Source: Bryobacterales bacterium
Lineage (GTDB): Bacteria; Acidobacteriota; Terriglobia; Bryobacterales; Bryobacteraceae
Reading direction: 5' to 3'
NCBI GenBank assembly: GCA_020847045.1
Contig: JADLCT010000014.1
Location: 1-64,000 of the forward strand
DNA length: 64,000 nt
This document shows positions 36,756 to 45,052 of the stretch, one piece after another. Made by a program: the position numbers and the translations under genes. Numbering within the stretch: position 1 is the first letter of the stretch; each line of letters starts with the position of its first letter. The notes under the pieces are model-generated. The model worked only from the letters and a program-made list of their open reading frames with translations, was not told the DNA's origin and searched no databases.

Positions 36756-37391
36756 ATGACGAGAACGCGGATGCACAACAGGCGGCGCAAGGGCAATTCA
36801 ATCGTGGAATTCGCGCTTGTCTCGGTGTTTCTGGTGCCGCTGCTGTTGGGCACGGTGAACGTGGGCCTGACGCTGGGGCGCAGCATTCAGGTGAACCAGG
36901 TGTGCCGGGACGCCGGACACATGTATGTCCGCCAGGTGGACTTCAGCAAGCCGCAGAATCAGAACGTGATTCAGCGGCTGGGAGAAAACATCGGCCTGAA
37001 TGTAAACAGTCCAAACGCAAGCAAGGGTGTGGTTGTCCTTACCAGGATCCTGTACATGGGCCAGACCGAGTGCGCAGGGGCAGGACTCACCATCACCAAC
37101 TGCCCGAACTATCATCAACCGGTGATCACGCAGCGGATTGTGATGGGCAAGTCCTCCCTGCGAGCCAGTGATTTTGGCAGTCCCACTCCCGCGCTGATTG
37201 GATCGGACGGCAACATTCAGCCGATCGACTACGCCAAACTCAGCTCCTGCCGCGCCAGCATGATCGCCACGCTGCTCCAGATGACCGATGGCGACCAGGC
37301 CTACATCGCCGAAACCTACTTCGAAGCGCCGGAATGGAAGTTCCCCGGTTCGTATGAGTTGACGGGAACCTACTCGCGCGCGATCTACTGA
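36756..37391 (+). CDS. TadE-like pseudopilin (second copy)
   Basis: A 211-residue TadE family protein with the prepilin-type N-terminus RRRKGNSIVEFALVSVFLVP: basic leader, Gly cleavage point, Glu at +5, then a membrane helix. The soluble part has an unusual number of cysteines (CRDAG, ECAGAGLTITNCPNY, SSCRAS), suggesting disulfide bonds in the envelope. I place the start at the ATG seven bases after AAGGAG; another ATG two codons earlier is too close to the ribosome site. The last seven bases overlap a convergent TadE-like gene on the other strand. Its role is presumably as a minor pilin or assembly component. Confidence 0.8.
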   Translation: MTRTRMHNRRRKGNSIVEFALVSVFLVPLLLGTVNVGLTLGRSIQVNQVCRDAGHMYVRQVDFSKPQNQNVIQRLGENIGLNVNSPNASKGVVVLTRILYMGQTECAGAGLTITNCPNYHQPVITQRIVMGKSSLRASDFGSPTPALIGSDGNIQPIDYAKLSSCRASMIATLLQMTDGDQAYIAETYFEAPEWKFPGSYELTGTYSRAIY

Positions 37392-37867
37392 TCCGGCTGG
37401 TTTTTCATGGCGGCTGCCGCACCTGTATAGGGAAACCGGGCCGAAGGCTTGCCGTGAAAGATCCTGTCTCCCGCCGGCGTCGGCAACGTGAAGCCTTCCA
37501 CGGCGACTTCCACCATGGGCGGAGCGCCCGCCTCACGCACCAGTTCCACGCGAATATTCGACTCGCGGAGTCCGGGCAGCCGGCCTGACGCGCAGGGCCC
37601 CGGCTTGCCGCAGATGGCCTGCCTCCGGACGGCCTGCTTCCAAGCCTCTTCCCCTTCTCCGAGCGGAGCCGTTGCGCCAAACCGGGCCGCGGCATCCACC
37701 ATCGTATGGAGTGTATCCACCTGGTAGACGCCCCAGGCGTATCGTCCGGCCATCACGGCCAAAGGAGCCAGCACGGCCAGTACGAGCGCCGCTTCCAGAA
37801 GCGCGCTGCCTCGGCGGCCCGTGCGGCCTCGCCGGTGAGCCGGATTACCGCACAAGAGACGCCGCAT
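37385..37867 (-). CDS. TadE-like pseudopilin (third copy, minus strand)
   Basis: A 160-residue protein with the prepilin-like segment TGRRGSALLEAALVLAVLAP (Gly, then Glu at +5, then a hydrophobic helix), matching TadE/TadF pseudopilins. The soluble part has a Cys pair (AICGKPGPCAS) and ends in a beta-rich region. The start chosen, MRRLLCGNPAHRR, overlaps the end of the upstream TadG-like gene by 23 bases, so the two are an operon. A longer open frame upstream lies inside that gene and was rejected. It converges on the second plus-strand TadE-like gene. Confidence 0.78.
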   Translation of the reverse strand: MRRLLCGNPAHRRGRTGRRGSALLEAALVLAVLAPLAVMAGRYAWGVYQVDTLHTMVDAAARFGATAPLGEGEEAWKQAVRRQAICGKPGPCASGRLPGLRESNIRVELVREAGAPPMVEVAVEGFTLPTPAGDRIFHGKPSARFPYTGAAAAMKNQPDQ

Positions 37868-38960
37868 AGAATCCCGTTTCGCCCGCGCCGCGCCGCGTGC
37901 TCCCCAGCATGTAGGCGCCGGCGTATTCGGCGCAGAACGCATCGTCGCCCTGTTCGTGGTACTCAGTGGCGGGCAGCAGGAAGAAGCCGCCCACCTGGAG
38001 AATCCGGTAGCCGGGGAAGCCGCTGTGAATGGGAACGGCCACCAGGCGCCGCCCGTTGCCTTCGCCCCGGCGCACATAGTCGTCATAGCTCGCCGCGCCA
38101 TAGTCGCGGTCCTGACCGATCCGTTCGGCCAGAGCGGCGGCTTCGAAATGACGGATTCCGGCGGGAAACGTGAGCGGATCGCCGATGCGCCTGACCGTGG
38201 ACTGGTAATCGGTGAGGATCGCCCGCCGGATGTTACTCGCCGAAACCATCTCGATGAATCCCGCGCCCTTCATCTGGTTGGCCGTGGCGCGAGCGATGAT
38301 CTCCTGGCTTTCGTCGCCAGGGCAGACGTTATGAGCGGCCGGCGAGGGCGTGTCCGGCCATCGCAGCGTGTAGCGTTCGCCACGCCGGAGCCCGAAATCC
38401 GGACCCTGCTCCGAATGCGCCAACACGGCGTAGGGGAACAGGCCCGCTTCAAACTGTGTCCGCCGGTTCTGCTGGGCAGTCGCTCCGGCCCAGGCGTGCG
38501 AACGCTTCTGGGGCACAAAGGTCCGAAGCAGAGTGAACGGGACGTATGTGGTGCACACTACGCGCGCAAATCGTTGATTCGCCGCCGATGCAGGATGCTC
38601 CTGGAAGCCGCCGCGCGCGGTGGCGGAAAACTCCACGCGCAGTCCCGACGAGGGACTGCCGTCCGGACTGGCCAGCCGCGCCGCCTGCGCCGCCGCTTCC
38701 CTCGCACGCTCCAGTCCCTCCACGGTTCCGTCGAGCATACTGACGGCCGACAACGCCGCGGCGTCAGCACGCAATTGCGCCGTGCTTCGGGCAAAGTAAA
38801 GCCGTGACAGATCGAACACCGCCGACAAGGCCATGCCGGCCAGCACCAGCAGCAACGAGGCCAGTACAAGCACCGACCCCCGGCGGTCCTTCGCCAGTCT
38901 TCGGATGTAAACCGTTAGTTTCACGGGCGCCAACAATCCGGCCTGCCGGTTTACCGGCAT
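37845..38960 (-). CDS. TadG-like envelope protein
   Basis: A 371-residue protein with the TadG N-terminal domain: DRRGSVLVLASLLLVLAGMA followed by LSAVFDLSRLYFARSTAQLR and ADAAALSAVSMLDG, the characteristic hydrophobic helix and Asp/Ala-rich segment of Flp pilus assembly TadG proteins (the von Willebrand-type portion is not evident here). Cysteines in VVCTTYVP, HNVCPGDES and DAFCAEYAG suggest disulfides. The start has GGAG five bases upstream. The gene is followed with 23-base overlap by a TadE-like gene, and lies downstream of the DUF1501 gene on the same strand. Confidence 0.78.
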   Translation of the reverse strand: MPVNRQAGLLAPVKLTVYIRRLAKDRRGSVLVLASLLLVLAGMALSAVFDLSRLYFARSTAQLRADAAALSAVSMLDGTVEGLERAREAAAQAARLASPDGSPSSGLRVEFSATARGGFQEHPASAANQRFARVVCTTYVPFTLLRTFVPQKRSHAWAGATAQQNRRTQFEAGLFPYAVLAHSEQGPDFGLRRGERYTLRWPDTPSPAAHNVCPGDESQEIIARATANQMKGAGFIEMVSASNIRRAILTDYQSTVRRIGDPLTFPAGIRHFEAAALAERIGQDRDYGAASYDDYVRRGEGNGRRLVAVPIHSGFPGYRILQVGGFFLLPATEYHEQGDDAFCAEYAGAYMLGSTRRGAGETGFYAASLVR

Positions 38961-38996
38961 CCTTTCTCCATCGGCACAAACACCGGATCCCTACAC

Positions 38997-39018
38997 CCCG
39001 CCGGGGAACTCCGGCGGG
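38997..39018 (-). other. GC-rich hairpin between the DUF1501 gene and the TadG-like gene
   Basis: CCCGCCGG and CCGGCGGG form a perfect 8-bp stem with a six-base loop, 37 bases after the DUF1501 stop in the minus-strand direction. It lacks a T-tract, so it may be a weak or Rho-linked terminator or an RNA-stabilising hairpin separating two operons. Confidence 0.35.
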
Positions 39019-39055
39019 AGAAGGTGCGGCATCGTCTCCGGTTGGGCCGGGAAGC

Positions 39056-40510
39056 TTACGCGAGGGCCTTTTTCACCAGTTCTCCATGCACATCCGTCAA
39101 ACGGAACCAGCGGCCCTGGAACTTATACGTCAGCCGCGTGTGGTCGATGCCCAGGCAGTGCAGCAGGGTGGCCTGGATGTCGTGGACATGCACGGGGTCC
39201 TCTTCTATGTTGTAGCAGTAATCGTCGGTCCTGCCGAGAACCATGCCTGGTTTAATGCCGCCGCCGGCCATCCACATGCTGAAACAGCGCGGATGGTGGT
39301 CGCGGCCATAGTTGGTGGAGGTGAGCTTGCCCTGGCAGTAGATGGTGCGTCCGAACTCTCCGCCCCAAACGACGAGCGTCTGGTCCAGCAATCCGCGCTG
39401 CTTCAGGTCCTGAATCAGGGCGGCCGAAGGCTGGTCGGTCGCGCGGGCCTGCAGGGCGAGGTCGCGTGGCAGGTCGTTGTGCTGGTCCCAGCCCCGCTTG
39501 TAGAGCTGGACGAAACGGACGCCGCGTTCCACCAGGCGGCGGGCCAGAAGGCAGTGGGAGGCGTAGCTGCCGGGCTTGCGCGCCTCGGGACCGTACATGT
39601 CGATGGTGGCCTGCGATTCCTTGGACAGGTCCATCAACTCGGGCACCGACGCCTGCATGCGGTAGGCCATCTCGTACTGGCCGATGCGCGTTTCGATCTC
39701 AGGGTCGGCGAACGACTCGGCCTTCAGCTTGTTCAGTTTCTGCACGGCGTCCAACATGCGGCGGCGATTGGCGCGGTCCACGCCGGGCGGATCATTCAGG
39801 TAGAGCACCGGGTCCGCGCCGGCGCGAAACTGGACACCCTGGTAGGAAGAAGGCAGGAAGCCGGCCGACCAAAGACGTGAAAAAAGCGGCTGGTCCACAT
39901 TCAACCCCGAGGTTTGGCTGACCAGCACGACAAAAGCCGGCAAGTTTTCGTTCTCGCTGCCCAGGCCGTAACTCACCCAGGAACCGATCGAGGGGCGGCC
40001 CGGCTGCTGGAAGCCGGTCTGGATAAACGTGATCGCCGGATCGTGGTTGATGGCGTCGGTGTTCACCGAGTTCACGATGCAGAGGTCGTCCACCACTTTG
40101 GCCGTGTGCGGCAGCAGTTCCGAGATCATGGCGCCGGATTTGCCGGCGCGGTGAAACTCGAATACAGGCGCCACGCAGGGAAACGAGTCCTGGCCGCTGG
40201 TCATGCCCGTGATGCGCTGGCCGCGGCGGATGGAGTCCGGCAACTCCGTGCCGTGCACCTTCTTCAGTTGCGGCTTGTAGTCGAACAGGTCGATGGAGCT
40301 AGGCCCGCCGGACTGGTGCAGGAAGATGACGTGCTTGGCCTTGGGTGCAAAGTGGGGCAGCCCGGCGAGGGCGCCCTTGGCCTGGGGATTCAACAGCGTG
40401 CCGAGGGCGGCCGCGCCCAGCCCGGTGGCCGTCCGTCCAAAAAGCGAGCGCCGTGAAATTGTCTGCCGGAAGGCGGTGTCGAGAGGATGCACGTGGGGTT
40501 GACCAGCCAT
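39056..40510 (-). CDS. DUF1501 family Tat-exported protein
   Basis: A 484-residue DUF1501 protein with Tat leader ([19 protein letters not shown]). The family belongs to the alkaline-phosphatase/sulfatase-like fold; recognisable parts are [20 protein letters not shown] at the start, GHxxN-like DQHNDLP, the metal-like [11 protein letters not shown] and [15 protein letters not shown], and [16 protein letters not shown] near the end. The biochemical role of DUF1501 proteins is not established. The gene is four bases downstream of a PSD1-DUF1549-DUF1553 gene, the usual pairing in Planctomycetota and Acidobacteriota, so the two probably work together in the periplasm. Confidence 0.9.
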   Translation of the reverse strand: MAGQPHVHPLDTAFRQTISRRSLFGRTATGLGAAALGTLLNPQAKGALAGLPHFAPKAKHVIFLHQSGGPSSIDLFDYKPQLKKVHGTELPDSIRRGQRITGMTSGQDSFPCVAPVFEFHRAGKSGAMISELLPHTAKVVDDLCIVNSVNTDAINHDPAITFIQTGFQQPGRPSIGSWVSYGLGSENENLPAFVVLVSQTSGLNVDQPLFSRLWSAGFLPSSYQGVQFRAGADPVLYLNDPPGVDRANRRRMLDAVQKLNKLKAESFADPEIETRIGQYEMAYRMQASVPELMDLSKESQATIDMYGPEARKPGSYASHCLLARRLVERGVRFVQLYKRGWDQHNDLPRDLALQARATDQPSAALIQDLKQRGLLDQTLVVWGGEFGRTIYCQGKLTSTNYGRDHHPRCFSMWMAGGGIKPGMVLGRTDDYCYNIEEDPVHVHDIQATLLHCLGIDHTRLTYKFQGRWFRLTDVHGELVKKALA

Positions 40511-40514
40511 GACG

Positions 40515-43500
40515 TTACTCCTTGGTCACTACTTCGTCGAGGTTCAAGATGGTGCTGGCCACCATGGTCCAGGCGGCAAGCTCGGGCTTGGCGGCATCTT
40601 CGGGCGGCTTGGCCTCTCCGACAGCCACCAGCGCGGCGGCCTCCTTGGGCTGTGCCGTGTAATGCGCGCGCTGGTCCTTCAACAAAGAGGCGAGCACGGC
40701 CAGTTCCTTCGGCGAAGGCGGCCGGGCGGTGGCCAGTTGAAAGGCGCGGCGCAGCCGGGCCGGATCGCCGGATGCTTCGTGACGGGCGCGGACGGCCAAC
40801 GCGCGGGCCGCTTCGATGAACTGTGGGTCGTTCAGCGTCACCAGGGCCTGTAGCGGAGTGTTGGTGCGGGCGCGGCGGGCCACGCATTTCTCACGGTCAG
40901 GAGCGTCGAACGCGGCAAGCGAAGTGGGCGGGGCCGTACGCTTCCAGAAGGTGTACATCGAGCGGCGGTAGAGCGCGTCGCCGTGATCCTGCGTATATTG
41001 CTGCGCCGAGTAGACGTCGCCATAGCTGATCTCCTCCCAGACGCCAGCCGGCTGATACGGGTGGACCGACTCGCCGCCAATCTTGCCATTCAGAAGGCCG
41101 GAGACCGCCAGCGCCGTATCGCGCACCATCTCGGCGGGCAGGCGGAAGCGCGGCCCCCGCGCGAGCAGGCGGTTCTCCGGATCGCGCTCGTGCATGCCCG
41201 GCGGGACGATCGAGCCTTGCCGGTAGGTGGCCGAGGTGACGATCAGCCTCTGGAGCGCCTTCACGTTCCAGCCCGAGTCCATGAATTCGGCCGCCAGCCA
41301 GTCCAGCAATTGGGGATGGGAGGGCGGATCACCTTGCGAGCCGAAATCCTCGGCCGTTTTCACGATGCCCGTTCCGAAATACATCTGCCAGAACCGGTTC
41401 ACGGTGACGCGCGCGGTGAGAGGATTGTCGCGGCTGGTGAGCCACTGCGCCAGGCCAAGCCGGTTGCGCGGAAGGTTCGCCGGCATGGGAGGCAGCATCG
41501 ACGGCGTGGCCGGCTTTACCTCGACGGTCTTGTTCCTGTAATCGCCGCGGCCCAGCACGAAGGTGTGTGATGGCGCCTCCCGTTCGGCCATCACCATCGT
41601 GGTGGGAATCTCTTTCAGCAGCGCGTCGCGCTCGTCGCGCATGGCGTGCAGCCGGGCATAGTCTTCGCGGTCCCTGGCCGGAGCGGCGTGGCGCAGATAG
41701 TAATCGGCGATGCGCAGGCGGGTCTCACGCGGGCGTTTGCCGAAGGGCACGCCGGGCGTGAAGGCGAAGGCTGCCCGGATGGGCTCCTGTTGGCCCAACT
41801 GCGCCAGCGCATCCAGTGGCAGCGCGCGGCTGTAGAGCCGGATGTCGTCCAGCGATCCCTTGTAAGGAGAGCCCAACTCGCGATTGCCGATTTCAAGCGG
41901 GCGGTTGACGGAGACCTCCGGGCGCAGCGTGTCGCGCACGGTTTCGGTGGGTACGGCCACGCCGTCGATAGTGATGGTGACGCCCGAGGCTTTGCCGGAG
42001 CCGTCGTAGATCACGCCCAGATGATGCCAGGACGAGCCGGCCTCCTTCGCCGTGGTGGCGACAGAGCCGCGCGTGCGGACATAGAGCGCGTCTTCCGGCC
42101 AGGCGGCGGCAATGCGCACGGCCGGCTTCACGCCGCGCCGCAGATCGCCAATGGGCTGCGAGGCCTCCAGCAACACCTCCAATCCGCGCCGCGCTTCGCC
42201 CGGCTCGCGCATCTGAATCAGGCCCATCTCCTGAATGGCCGAAGGACGGAACCACAGCGCCGCCGTCCAGGGCTTGTTCGATGCGAACACGCCGGAGAGG
42301 TCACCCGCCCCGGCGTACTGCATGCGTGATTCTCCACTAAAAACGGCCGAGCGCTGCACGGCGCCTTCGGCGAAGGTCACCTCGCCGCGCTCCACCACGG
42401 CGTGCCGGTAGTGTCCGCTTGAATCGGAAAGGTTGTTGTCAGCCTCCAGGTGGAGTTCCAGCCCCTGGCGGGCAGGCGCCGTCAGAGACGCCAGGGCCTG
42501 CTTCTCCCACCGTTCGACACCCGGCGTGATGGTGCGCTCATCGGTGAGCGCTCCGTACACCTCGATGTCTGCCAGCAGGGTCTTCAACCGCTTTTCCTGC
42601 TCCTCGGTGGACAGACGCAGCAGCGGTTCGGCGTTGCCGCGCCTGCCGTCCAGCCCCTTCTCGTCGATGTTGTTGAAGAAGGCGAAGAACTCGTAGAACT
42701 CTTTCTGCTTGATGGGATCGTACTTGTGGTCGTGACAACGGGCGCAGCCCATCGTCGTGCCCATCCATACGTTCGACGTTGTCTCGACGCGATCGACAAC
42801 GTACTCCACCAGGTACTCCTCGGGAATCGCGCCGCCCTCGAAGTTGATCATGTGGTTCCGCTCGAAGCCGGTGGCCAGCAGTTGTTCGCGCGTCGGCTTG
42901 GGCAGCAGGTCGCCGGCGATCTGCCATTGCGTGAACTCATCGAAACGCTGGTTGCGGTTGAAGGAGTTGATCACCCATTCGCGCCAGTGCTCCATGTTGC
43001 GGTGGGAGTCGATGTGATACCCGTGGGTGTCGGCGTAGCGGGCCAGGTCGAGCCACATCATCGTCATCCGCTCGCCGTAATGGGGCGAGGCGAGGTAGTG
43101 GTCCACGGCGCGCTCGTAGGCGTCCGGGCGTTTGTCGGCAAGGAAGGAGCGCACCTCCTCGGGAGTGGGCGGAAGACCGGTGAGATCGTACGCCAGCCGC
43201 CGGATGAGAACCGTGCGCGGGGCCTCGGCCTGCGGCGCCAGCCCCTCGGTCTCCAGCTTCGCCATCACGAAACGGTCGATCGGATTACGCGCCCATTGCG
43301 TCTTCTTGATTGCGGGCTCCGGCGGACGGCTCACCGGCGAGTAACTCCAGTGGGTCTCCCAGTGCGCTCCCTGATCGATCCAGGTCTTGAGTACGGCGAT
43401 CTGCGCCTCGGTGAGCGTCTTGCCCGAGGCGGGGGGCGGCATGCGCAGCGCCTTCTTGGTGTGCGAGGCGCGGACTACGAGACGGCTCGCCGCCGCGTTG

Positions 43501-43724
43501 CCGGGCACGATCACCGCGCCGGCCGGTCCCTTGGCGAACGCGCCCTGCTTGGTATCCAGGCGCACGCCGGCCATGCGCGTGGCTTCGTCCGGACCATGGC
43601 AGGCATAGCAGTTGTCCGAGAGTATCGGCTGCACTTGCCGGGTGAAGTCGATCTTCCGGCCGGGCTGCGCGGCCCATAGCCCAGTCATTGGCATCACGCC
43701 CAGGAGGAACGCCAGAGTTCGCAT
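40515..43724 (-). CDS. PSD1 cytochrome c/DUF1549/LamG/DUF1553 protein
   Basis: A 1069-residue exported protein. Domains in order: signal peptide ([20 protein letters not shown]), planctomycete-type cytochrome c (PSD1) with one heme site CYACH, DUF1549 ([40 protein letters not shown]), a LamG-like carbohydrate-binding insertion at about 430-640, and DUF1553 ([20 protein letters not shown] onward). This multi-domain type is typical of Planctomycetota, Verrucomicrobiota and Acidobacteriota; its reaction is unknown but the heme and LamG domains suggest oxidative attack on polysaccharides. The ATG at 43724 is preferred over one three codons earlier, because the putative TATAAA box leaves too little leader for the earlier one. 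Confidence 0.9.
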   Translation of the reverse strand: MRTLAFLLGVMPMTGLWAAQPGRKIDFTRQVQPILSDNCYACHGPDEATRMAGVRLDTKQGAFAKGPAGAVIVPGNAAASRLVVRASHTKKALRMPPPASGKTLTEAQIAVLKTWIDQGAHWETHWSYSPVSRPPEPAIKKTQWARNPIDRFVMAKLETEGLAPQAEAPRTVLIRRLAYDLTGLPPTPEEVRSFLADKRPDAYERAVDHYLASPHYGERMTMMWLDLARYADTHGYHIDSHRNMEHWREWVINSFNRNQRFDEFTQWQIAGDLLPKPTREQLLATGFERNHMINFEGGAIPEEYLVEYVVDRVETTSNVWMGTTMGCARCHDHKYDPIKQKEFYEFFAFFNNIDEKGLDGRRGNAEPLLRLSTEEQEKRLKTLLADIEVYGALTDERTITPGVERWEKQALASLTAPARQGLELHLEADNNLSDSSGHYRHAVVERGEVTFAEGAVQRSAVFSGESRMQYAGAGDLSGVFASNKPWTAALWFRPSAIQEMGLIQMREPGEARRGLEVLLEASQPIGDLRRGVKPAVRIAAAWPEDALYVRTRGSVATTAKEAGSSWHHLGVIYDGSGKASGVTITIDGVAVPTETVRDTLRPEVSVNRPLEIGNRELGSPYKGSLDDIRLYSRALPLDALAQLGQQEPIRAAFAFTPGVPFGKRPRETRLRIADYYLRHAAPARDREDYARLHAMRDERDALLKEIPTTMVMAEREAPSHTFVLGRGDYRNKTVEVKPATPSMLPPMPANLPRNRLGLAQWLTSRDNPLTARVTVNRFWQMYFGTGIVKTAEDFGSQGDPPSHPQLLDWLAAEFMDSGWNVKALQRLIVTSATYRQGSIVPPGMHERDPENRLLARGPRFRLPAEMVRDTALAVSGLLNGKIGGESVHPYQPAGVWEEISYGDVYSAQQYTQDHGDALYRRSMYTFWKRTAPPTSLAAFDAPDREKCVARRARTNTPLQALVTLNDPQFIEAARALAVRARHEASGDPARLRRAFQLATARPPSPKELAVLASLLKDQRAHYTAQPKEAAALVAVGEAKPPEDAAKPELAAWTMVASTILNLDEVVTKE

Positions 43725-43735
43725 CGGTACCATTG

Positions 43736-43745
43736 TTTATATCAT
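43736..43745. promoter_or_regulatory. Overlapping divergent -10 boxes before the PSD1 and DUF1015 genes
   Basis: In a 30-base gap, TATAAA on the minus strand (43741-43736) is 11 bases before the PSD1 gene start, and TATCAT on the plus strand (43740-43745) is nine bases before the DUF1015 gene start. Both transcripts would be leaderless or nearly so. No -35 element is evident. Confidence 0.45.
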
Positions 43746-43754
43746 TGACTCCAC

Positions 43755-44996
43755 ATGGCGAAAATATACCCCTTCCGGGCCTACCGGTACACGGAGAAGG
43801 CGGGCGATCCGGCCGCCCTGGTGACCCAGCCCTACGACAAGATCTATCCCGAGATGCGGGCGCGCTACCTCGCCGCCAGCCCGTACAACCTGGTGCGGAT
43901 CATTCTGGGCGAGCGCTTCGCGGACGATACGGCGGAGAACAACGTCTATACGCGCGCGGCCGGACACCTGAGAGAGTGGACCGCGGCGGGCATTTTGGAG
44001 AGGGAGGCCAGTCCGTCGCTCTACGCCTATTTTCAGCGGTTCCAGGATCCGGACACGGGCGAGGAGTTGACGCGCAAGGGCCTGATTTGCGCCGGACGCG
44101 TCGAGCCGTACGAGGCGGGCATCGTGCACCGCCACGAGCAGACGCTCAGCGGCCCGAAACAGGACCGTAAAGAATTGTTACGGCACACCGAAGCCCATTT
44201 CGGGCAGATCTTTCTGCTCTATCCCGATGAAGCCGGCGGCGTGGACGCGATTCTCGACCAGGCCGCCGCGGGCGCTCCCGTGTTACGCGTGGACGATGGC
44301 TATGGGGCGCTGCACCTGGTGTGGCGCGTGGACGGCCCGGAAGTGATCGCCCGCATACAGGCCCTGCTCGAGGACAAGAAGCTGGTGATCGCCGATGGCC
44401 ATCACCGCTACGAAACCGCGCTGGCCTTTTCGGCGGAGTCCTCCAAAGCCGATGCGCAACGCGTGATGATGACCCTGGTGAACATGCACTCGCCCGGACT
44501 GCGCATACTGGCCACGCACCGCATGCTGCACTCGCTGGCCGGGTTCGACGCGGCGGCGTTGATTTCCCGTCTGCGGACACTGGGACGCCTGGCTGCCCTC
44601 CCCGGCGAACCGGAGCTGAAATCAGCCATGCGCGAGGTGGCGCCGGACCGCGTGCGCGTGGGCGTCGCCTTGCCTGGGGCCTGGCATCTGCTCGATGTCG
44701 AACGCACGGACGGGATGCTCGATGTCAACTTTCTGCATGAGCAGGTGCTGGGCAAAGCCCTGGGAATCACGGAGGAGGATGTGCGGGAACAGAAGTACCT
44801 GCACTATGTGCGCGGCCTCGATGCCGCGCTGGAGCAGGTGCGCGCAGGCGGCTGCCAGGTGGCGTTCCTGTTGCAACCAACCACCGTGCGGCAGGTGGCC
44901 GATGTCAGCTTCGGCGGCGGGGTGATGCCGCAAAAGTCCACTGACTTTTTCCCGAAACTCTTGAGTGGCGTGACAATTTACAAGTTGGAAGAGTAA
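43755..44996 (+). CDS. DUF1015 family protein
   Basis: A 413-residue cytosolic DUF1015 protein with the family's conserved parts: KIYPFRAYRYTEK and VTQPYDKIYPEMRARYLAAS at the start, the histidine motif GIVHRHEQTLSGPKQDR, ADGHHRYETALAF in the middle (a likely metal or nucleotide site), and the ending VMPQKSTDFFPKLLSGVTIY. The length equals typical family members. The family's function is not settled; an enzymatic role is expected from the conserved polar motifs. No operon partner is apparent; the TonB-dependent receptor gene follows after 56 bases with its own promoter-like box. Confidence 0.88.
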   Translation: MAKIYPFRAYRYTEKAGDPAALVTQPYDKIYPEMRARYLAASPYNLVRIILGERFADDTAENNVYTRAAGHLREWTAAGILEREASPSLYAYFQRFQDPDTGEELTRKGLICAGRVEPYEAGIVHRHEQTLSGPKQDRKELLRHTEAHFGQIFLLYPDEAGGVDAILDQAAAGAPVLRVDDGYGALHLVWRVDGPEVIARIQALLEDKKLVIADGHHRYETALAFSAESSKADAQRVMMTLVNMHSPGLRILATHRMLHSLAGFDAAALISRLRTLGRLAALPGEPELKSAMREVAPDRVRVGVALPGAWHLLDVERTDGMLDVNFLHEQVLGKALGITEEDVREQKYLHYVRGLDAALEQVRAGGCQVAFLLQPTTVRQVADVSFGGGVMPQKSTDFFPKLLSGVTIYKLEE

Positions 44997-45052
44997 GCAC
45001 GGGCGGCGCATGGTGATACAAAACAAAAATTCGTGCTACCATGCTCTTTCTC

